Shown: piece after piece, positions 59,487-64,000 of the stretch
Numbering within the stretch: position 1 is the first letter of the stretch
How the letters are laid out: every line of letters begins with the position of its first letter
From: UBA1206 sp041672465
Lineage (GTDB): Bacteria > Bacillota > Clostridia > Oscillospirales > CAG-382
Reading direction: 5' to 3'
DNA: 64,000 bases
Assembly: GCA_041672465.1 (NCBI GenBank)
Contig: JBAYZO010000001.1
Span: 22,612-86,611, forward strand
Made by a program: the position numbers and the translations under genes
Notes under the pieces: model-generated
What the model was told of the DNA's origin: nothing
Database searches by the model: none
What the model saw: only the letters and a program-made list of their open reading frames with translations

Positions 59487-60797
59487 CTAATCAACTTTTT
59501 CCAGCGCAAACTCAAAGTCGGCAAGGATATCGTCTATATCTTCTATCCCCACCGATATTCTGACAAGCCCCGGCGAGATCCCGGCGAGAGCCAGCTGCCT
59601 GTCGTCAAGCTGTCTGTGGGTTTCTGACGCGGGGTGGAGCACAAGCGTGCGGACGTCCGCCACATGCACCACGTTTTTGGCGAGCCGGAGCGAATCCATA
59701 AACTTAACCCCCGCTTCCCTGCCGCCCCCGAACACCACGGAAAGCACCCCCGACTGCCCTTTGGGGAGATATTTTTTGGCGAGGCTATGGTATTTGTTTG
59801 ACTCAAGCCCGGGGTAGATGACTTCTTGTATTTTACCGCACCTTTCAAAAAACTTCGCGGCCGCGAGGGCGTTTGAGCTGTGCGCCCTCATCCGTATCCC
59901 CAGCGTCTGGCTCCCCAAATCGGTTAAAAACGCGGAGAACGCGGGGGGGCAAAGCCCTATATCCCTCACAAGACAAGCGCGGAGCCTTGCCGCGTATGCC
60001 AAAGCGCCAAAGGTTTTTGTGTAGACGACCCCGTGATAAGAAGCGTCGGGAGAAGTAAAGCAGTCAAACCCGCCGGATTCCCAGTCAAAACGGCCGGAAT
60101 CAATCACCGCCCCGCCGACCTGAACGGCGTGTCCGTCAAGGTATTTTGTGGTGGAGTGAACCACGATATCCGCCCCGTAGGAAATGGGGTTGCAGAGCAC
60201 CGGGGTGGGGAAGGTGTTGTCTACAATAAGCGGCACCTTGTTTTTGTGGGCAATCGCCGCCATTTTTTCAATATCAAGCACCGCGAGCGCGGGGTTTGAG
60301 AGCGTTTCGCCGAACACAGCCCTTGTGTTGGGGCGGAAAGCCTTTTGTATTTCTTCCTCGCCGCCGTCAAAGTCCACAAACGTGCAGTCGATCCCCATTC
60401 GCTTCATGGTCACCGCAAAAAGATTTGTGGTGCCGCCGTATATTTTGGTTCCCGAAATAAAATGGTCCCCGCAGCTAAGCAGGTTAAACAGCGCTATAAA
60501 AACCGCCGACTGCCCGCTCACCGTGCACACGGCCGCGCTTCCGCCCTCCATTTCGGCAAGCTTTTTTTCAAAGCTCTCAACCGTCGGGTTGGATATCCGC
60601 GAATACATATGCCCTTCTGCCTTAAGGTCAAACATATCGCCTATTTCCCGGGTGGAGTCAAAACAAAAAGTGGTTGACTGATACACCGGCAGCGCCATCG
60701 GCTCTCCGTTTGCCGGTTTATAGCCCGAATGCAGGCATTGGGTTTCTTTTTTCAGTTGTTTTTCAAAAAAGTCTTTTTTATTTTTATTGTTTTTCAT
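59487..60797 (-). CDS. metY: O-acetylhomoserine sulfhydrylase / homocysteine synthase (MetY type)
   Basis: The 436-residue Cys/Met-metabolism PLP enzyme has the family signature with the PLP Lys in HSTTKYLDGHAVQVGG, YSRISNPTVESFEKKLAEME, FGETLSNPALAVLDI and the C-terminal VRISVGIEDIDDIL. Length and the insertion after the PLP lysine favour MetY (sulfide plus O-acetylhomoserine to homocysteine) over MetB or MetC. AGAGG precedes the ATG. It starts 18 nt after the LCP-like gene. Confidence 0.92.
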   Translation of the reverse strand: MKNNKNKKDFFEKQLKKETQCLHSGYKPANGEPMALPVYQSTTFCFDSTREIGDMFDLKAEGHMYSRISNPTVESFEKKLAEMEGGSAAVCTVSGQSAVFIALFNLLSCGDHFISGTKIYGGTTNLFAVTMKRMGIDCTFVDFDGGEEEIQKAFRPNTRAVFGETLSNPALAVLDIEKMAAIAHKNKVPLIVDNTFPTPVLCNPISYGADIVVHSTTKYLDGHAVQVGGAVIDSGRFDWESGGFDCFTSPDASYHGVVYTKTFGALAYAARLRACLVRDIGLCPPAFSAFLTDLGSQTLGIRMRAHSSNALAAAKFFERCGKIQEVIYPGLESNKYHSLAKKYLPKGQSGVLSVVFGGGREAGVKFMDSLRLAKNVVHVADVRTLVLHPASETHRQLDDRQLALAGISPGLVRISVGIEDIDDILADFEFALEKVD

Positions 60798-60815
60798 GTG
60801 TTCGCGCCTCTTTGA

Positions 60816-61781
60816 TCAGCTCTCCGCCGATTTTATTTGCCGGATCCCATTAGGCCAGTCGGCAATCTTCATATCGGGGCTGTTATAGTCGTAGACGGTG
60901 GGGTAGGTGATATGAACCCCGCCGTAAGACGAATATGAAAACAAAAGCCCGGCGTATTTCATAACCCCCGCCACCGGAATGTTGCTTCTTACGCTGCCAA
61001 ACAGCGAGGTGACGGTTTCTATATTATCGGCGAGGAAATCCAGCGAGAACAGCTGCCTGAAAACCGAAACCCCCATTGATTCCTGAAACGCGTAATTCAT
61101 ATCTTCCTCTCGCGAAGAATTAAAAATATAGCCGGCGTTCGATTCGGTAAGCGGGGTTTTTCCCGGCGGCAGGGTTATGTAGTATTCTTCGGGGATATCG
61201 TCGGGGTCGATAATCTCAATAAAATCGGGGTCGAGGTATTTCACCTGATACGGCAGGTCTATGGACATGGAGGCGTTTGATTTCTCGGCTATCCCCGCCG
61301 CCGCCTTATAGCTGTCGCCGTCCCAAACCATAAAAAAGTCAATATCCCGCCCCACAAGCGGGGATATTTTCTTTAACAGATATTCGTTGTCATTTTTACC
61401 GAGAAGCTCGCAAAGCTTTCTCGGCACTCCGTTGTCGTTTATGTAAATATCCACGGGGATCCTGCAGGTGATATATTTCTGCGCTTTTTCAAGGATCTCA
61501 ACATATATCAGCGAGGCAATATGCCCGCCGGTGTTTTTGGAGGCGAATACAAAAGAGTAAACCTTTCCCTCTTCTTCCGAACTTGTTTCCCCTGAAGTGC
61601 CGGGGTCTTCGCTTGGCTGTTCGCTCTCGCCGGACTGCCCGCTTTCCCCGGACTGATCCGACGTGTCATTATTAAAGAAAATCATGCCTTCGATGTCCGG
61701 GAGTATTTTCATTGCCGTGTAACCGAAGACGCCGAGCATTATGAGCAGCGTCAATATAAAATTCCTGAACGCGGCGGACAT
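60816..61781 (-). CDS. Divergent LytR-CpsA-Psr (LCP)-like membrane protein
   Basis: The 321-residue protein has one N-terminal membrane helix (FILTLLIMLGVFGYTAMKI) and a low-complexity linker (repeated SGESGQ, then SEDPGTSGE). The outer domain follows LCP spacing: VYSFVFASKN, PVDIYINDNG, VGRDIDFFMVWD (compare GIDHYVVVDF), PYQVKYLD, ITLPPGKTPLTESNAGYIF (compare the G-x-L-x-G-x-x-A-L block) and FRQLFS. Key Arg residues are only partly recognisable, so phosphotransferase activity is uncertain. I chose the ATG at 61781 with AAAGGAG upstream. Confidence 0.62.
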   Translation of the reverse strand: MSAAFRNFILTLLIMLGVFGYTAMKILPDIEGMIFFNNDTSDQSGESGQSGESEQPSEDPGTSGETSSEEEGKVYSFVFASKNTGGHIASLIYVEILEKAQKYITCRIPVDIYINDNGVPRKLCELLGKNDNEYLLKKISPLVGRDIDFFMVWDGDSYKAAAGIAEKSNASMSIDLPYQVKYLDPDFIEIIDPDDIPEEYYITLPPGKTPLTESNAGYIFNSSREEDMNYAFQESMGVSVFRQLFSLDFLADNIETVTSLFGSVRSNIPVAGVMKYAGLLFSYSSYGGVHITYPTVYDYNSPDMKIADWPNGIRQIKSAES

Positions 61782-61850
61782 TTCTTCTCTCCTTTGATAC
61801 AAGATTATTTATTGCATAACTTTAAAAACTAAACATTAATTATGATAATA

Positions 61851-61879
61851 ATTATATATTAACCTTACCGCAAAGTCAA
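61851..61879 (-). promoter_or_regulatory. Promoter of the LCP-like/metY unit
   Basis: On the minus strand TTGACT (61879-61874), 17 bp and TATAAT (61856-61851), about 70 nt before the LCP-like start codon. Confidence 0.75.
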
Positions 61880-61934
61880 ATTAATTTTATGGCGTTATAC
61901 GGTAAACAAATTATAAACTCGCCATTTCCCGCGC

Positions 61935-62969
61935 TTATTCACCATCTCCGCGTTTTACCAGCACCCCCGCCAGAGCGAAGTCCGCGTTGGCGAGAATATC
62001 CCCGCTTTCCGGAGAACTGTCTATATCCTCAAACAACCCTTCTTCCCGGCATGGGTACCCCGGCAGCGTCAGCGTTATGAGCGCTTTGGTTTTTGAGGGC
62101 AGCCTTTTTAAAGAAAGAGCGGCGTTTTGATATTCGCAAATCGCCCGCGCGTATGACAAGAGCAGCGCCGCCTCCCCGTCCGAACCGGAAAAGTCAGATT
62201 CTTCCACCCTTTTTTCAAGGTTTTTAACAAGCTCGGGCGACTTGAAGTCGTCAAAACAAAAAGAGGCGATAACACGCTTTTCGCGGTATGAGAGCCTCGC
62301 GTCTATCCTGTTGCCCTCGGAGAGCATAAAGCAAAGCGAAATGCAGGTGAAGAGCATATATTCAAGGTCGCGTTTCCCCGCGAACACAAAAGCCCCCTTT
62401 GACTCGTCGATACAAAGTATGTCGGCGTTAATGTGGGAAAGGACGGTTTTCGCCCCGCCGCAGACGGACTGAAACATTTTGCCTATGTCGCAGGGTTGGC
62501 GGGGAGTGGGGGAAGAGCCGATAACAAGGCTTATGTATTCGCTTATCCTGTACTGAACATAAAGCGCGTGTTTAACCTTGGCGCCCGCGCCGGGTTTTTC
62601 AAACACCGAGGGGGAAGAGAGTATACCTAACGTTATAAGCCCTTTTTGCTGGAGCTCGCAAAGGGATTCAAGGCGTTTGTTAAGCTCGGTCGCCATTACG
62701 TTTGTCTTGACAAGATAGTTTTTGCCGTCGAAAAACACAATCGCCGGTATGTATCCCAGCCCGCTGAGCGTCACGACGGTGTGCATGCCCGGCAAAAGGC
62801 TTGAAAGCGCTGCTTTGTCGGCTTTGTTGAGATATCTGCCTATCCCGCTCCCCCTACGGAAAGGGGAGCATCTCGCTCCGGCCGCCTTGTTTTTGGCGAT
62901 AATTATTTGTTTTTCATTTAAAATAATGGCCGGGAACTCAAACTTTTCGGCCGATTCGGCGTTATACAT
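61935..62969 (-). CDS. Unknown cytoplasmic protein with PAS-like and kinase-fold-like regions
   Basis: No firm family is recognised. From the ATG at 62969 (GAGG about 8 nt upstream) the product is 344 residues. The start FEFPAIILNEKQIIIAKNKAA reads like a PAS domain. The region around LSHINADILCIDESKGAFVFAG and FTCISLCFMLSEGNRIDA could be a degenerate histidine-kinase dimerisation/ATPase fold, but no H-box, N-box or G-box is clear. An upstream ATG at 63047 would add 26 residues; that stretch is AT-rich and lacks a ribosome site, so I reject it tentatively. Confidence 0.6.
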   Translation of the reverse strand: MYNAESAEKFEFPAIILNEKQIIIAKNKAAGARCSPFRRGSGIGRYLNKADKAALSSLLPGMHTVVTLSGLGYIPAIVFFDGKNYLVKTNVMATELNKRLESLCELQQKGLITLGILSSPSVFEKPGAGAKVKHALYVQYRISEYISLVIGSSPTPRQPCDIGKMFQSVCGGAKTVLSHINADILCIDESKGAFVFAGKRDLEYMLFTCISLCFMLSEGNRIDARLSYREKRVIASFCFDDFKSPELVKNLEKRVEESDFSGSDGEAALLLSYARAICEYQNAALSLKRLPSKTKALITLTLPGYPCREEGLFEDIDSSPESGDILANADFALAGVLVKRGDGE

Positions 62970-63150
62970 GGCGGTCCTCACTCTCTTTTTTATACTTTTA
63001 AATGATTTATAATGCTCTTTTAAGCCGTTTTCAAGGCGATTAAACATTAACCACAAGTTCAAAATAGCATATAACCGCCGTAAAAGCAAGAAGTAAATAA
63101 TGCTTTTGCCCCCGCTTACCCCGTAAAAAAGGCTTAAAAACAAGAAAAAC

Positions 63151-63179
63151 TTGACTTTTTTATTACAAAAGAATACAAT
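63151..63179 (+). promoter_or_regulatory. Promoter of radC
   Basis: TTGACT (63151-63156), a 17-bp spacer and TACAAT (63174-63179), about 37 nt before the chosen GTG. Confidence 0.8.
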
Positions 63180-63215
63180 ATATAGTGTATTTTAGTCAGC
63201 GGAAGGGTGGACATT

Positions 63216-63926
63216 GTGCCGAGCATTCATGACAAGCATAGACAGCGCTTAAAGCAGCGGTACAGGCAGTTCGGGCTTGCCGCGCTTGAGCCGCACGTCG
63301 CGCTTGAGCTGCTTTTGGGGTATTCGATTCCCCGGCGGGACACAAACCCCCACGCCCATTCGCTGCTTCAAAAGTTCGGGTCGCTGGGGAGCGTGCTCGG
63401 CGCGGGGGTAGAAGAGCTTTTATCGGTCAAAGGTATCACCGAGCACTCTGCCTTGCTTATTAAACTCTGCGGAGACCTTTCTCGCCGCTATTCGATAAAA
63501 CAGCTTGAGGGAAACGTCTACTTCCGGCGCGAAGACGAGGCGGCGGAGTTTATCTCCCCCATATTTAAAGGTCAGGACGTCGAGTCTGTGTGGCTTTTCT
63601 GCCTCGCGGGGAACATGCGGCTTAAGGTTTACAGAAAAATTTACGAGGGCGACGTTAATACGGCGAGGTTTAGGATAAGAGATATCACCGAAACGGCGTT
63701 CCGCGCCGATTCCCCAAAGGTCGTCATCGCCCACAACCACCCGGGCGGGTCCTGTCTTCCCTCATCCGCCGACCTTGACACCACATGGCGGATAAGAGAC
63801 TCGCTCGCCTCGAACGCCATTGAGCTTGTGGAGCATTTTGTGTTCGGCGAAGACAGCTACACCCCGATTATAAACTGCGCCGGGGACGGAAGGGGCAGGG
63901 GCAACGGTTTTGGAAAGGGAGTTTAA
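63216..63926 (+). CDS. radC: RadC-family JAB1/MPN domain protein
   Basis: The 236-residue protein has an N-terminal helix-hairpin-helix region (ALEPHVALELLLGYSIPRRDTN and LLSVKGITEHSALLI) and a C-terminal JAMM metal motif (VIAHNHPGGSCLPSSADLD), the typical RadC/YsxA layout. Despite the name its role in repair is unproven; it may be a DNA-linked deubiquitinase-like protease. I chose the GTG at 63216 because GGAAGG lies 9 nt upstream; a GTG at 63207 overlaps that site. Confidence 0.92.
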   Translation: MPSIHDKHRQRLKQRYRQFGLAALEPHVALELLLGYSIPRRDTNPHAHSLLQKFGSLGSVLGAGVEELLSVKGITEHSALLIKLCGDLSRRYSIKQLEGNVYFRREDEAAEFISPIFKGQDVESVWLFCLAGNMRLKVYRKIYEGDVNTARFRIRDITETAFRADSPKVVIAHNHPGGSCLPSSADLDTTWRIRDSLASNAIELVEHFVFGEDSYTPIINCAGDGRGRGNGFGKGV

Positions 63927-64000
63927 AATTACGGCTTTAAATAAAAACGGGGATAGTTTAATAGAGCGGGTAGGGGTTTTTGAGAAAGTTTCAAAAGAAA
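63910..64000 (+). CDS. Possible start of a further gene (partial, off the right edge)
   Basis: A frame beginning at TTG 63910, overlapping the radC end, stays open to the edge and reads MEREFKITALNKNGDSLIER and beyond. An ATT at 63928 preceded by AAAGGGAG is an alternative start. About 30 codons are too few for a function. Confidence 0.35.
   Translation, partial: MEREFKITALNKNGDSLIERVGVFEKVSKE

Overview
The window looks like a chromosomal segment of an anaerobic, spore-forming member of the Clostridia, probably an uncultured gut or rumen lineage near the Oscillospirales. This is inferred from gene content, not from a marker gene. Supporting features are paired small spore-coat-like proteins (CotF type), an SpoIIIE/FtsK translocase, a class B sortase, FeoAB with a DtxR-family repressor, type I dockerin domains on secreted proteins, BspA-type leucine-rich repeats and a clostridial 2[4Fe-4S] ferredoxin. 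Base composition is intermediate. Coding is dense, with genes in short operons on both strands bounded by clear hairpin-T-tract terminators. No rRNA, CRISPR array, transposase or integrase was seen.

Layout. 1-4.2 kb: a dockerin-bearing secreted DUF4855 protein that runs off the left edge, an AEC transporter and a DUF4430 lipoprotein. 4.2-8.8 kb: the protein quality-control operon tig-clpP-clpX, and a divergent class B sortase. 8.8-12.1 kb: a leucine-rich-repeat lipoprotein, an AT-rich GH25 lysozyme gene, a gene-free structured element ending in an array of seven hairpins, and tRNA-fMet and tRNA-Leu(UAA). 12.2-20.7 kb: a membrane-anchored SGNH/DUF4886 protein, an orphan solute-binding lipoprotein, uppP, ftsK/spoIIIE and a MATE exporter. 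21-25.9 kb: coat genes, an iron regulon (dtxR-like gene facing feoA-feoB-small Cys-rich membrane protein, with a visible palindromic operator), carD and rpe. 26.1-33.9 kb: DUF4363/DUF421, then a complete F-type ATP synthase operon. 34-41.6 kb: nucleotide and amino-acid genes (pyrG-alaA-purB on minus, guaB-asnA on plus). 41.6-52 kb: a fused ABC transporter, two small genes, pgi, a DacF-like carboxypeptidase, an ADP-ribosylglycohydrolase, a flavin reductase, a galactokinase and WalJ. 52.1-64 kb: an 1849-residue surface subtilase with dockerin and cohesin-like segments, mntP, trmN6, ferredoxin, metY, an LCP-like protein, a PAS-like unknown and radC.

The most unusual system is the ATP synthase operon. 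There is no separate delta gene. One 757-residue reading frame joins a b-type membrane helix and stalk, the C-terminal domain of delta, and an essentially complete alpha subunit. The epsilon subunit is only 80 residues and lacks its inhibitory helical domain, and gamma carries an extra acidic C-terminal tail. A fused alpha raises a stoichiometry problem (three alpha against one delta) that an internal Shine-Dalgarno and start codon at 31301 could solve.

Two non-coding patterns also stand out. One is the hairpin array at 11697-11858, with short stems separated by ATTTCA-like linkers. The other is a set of 7-8 bp tandem repeats in at least six spacers. Several secreted proteins share Ser/Glu/Gly-rich linkers next to their signal peptide or C-terminal anchor.
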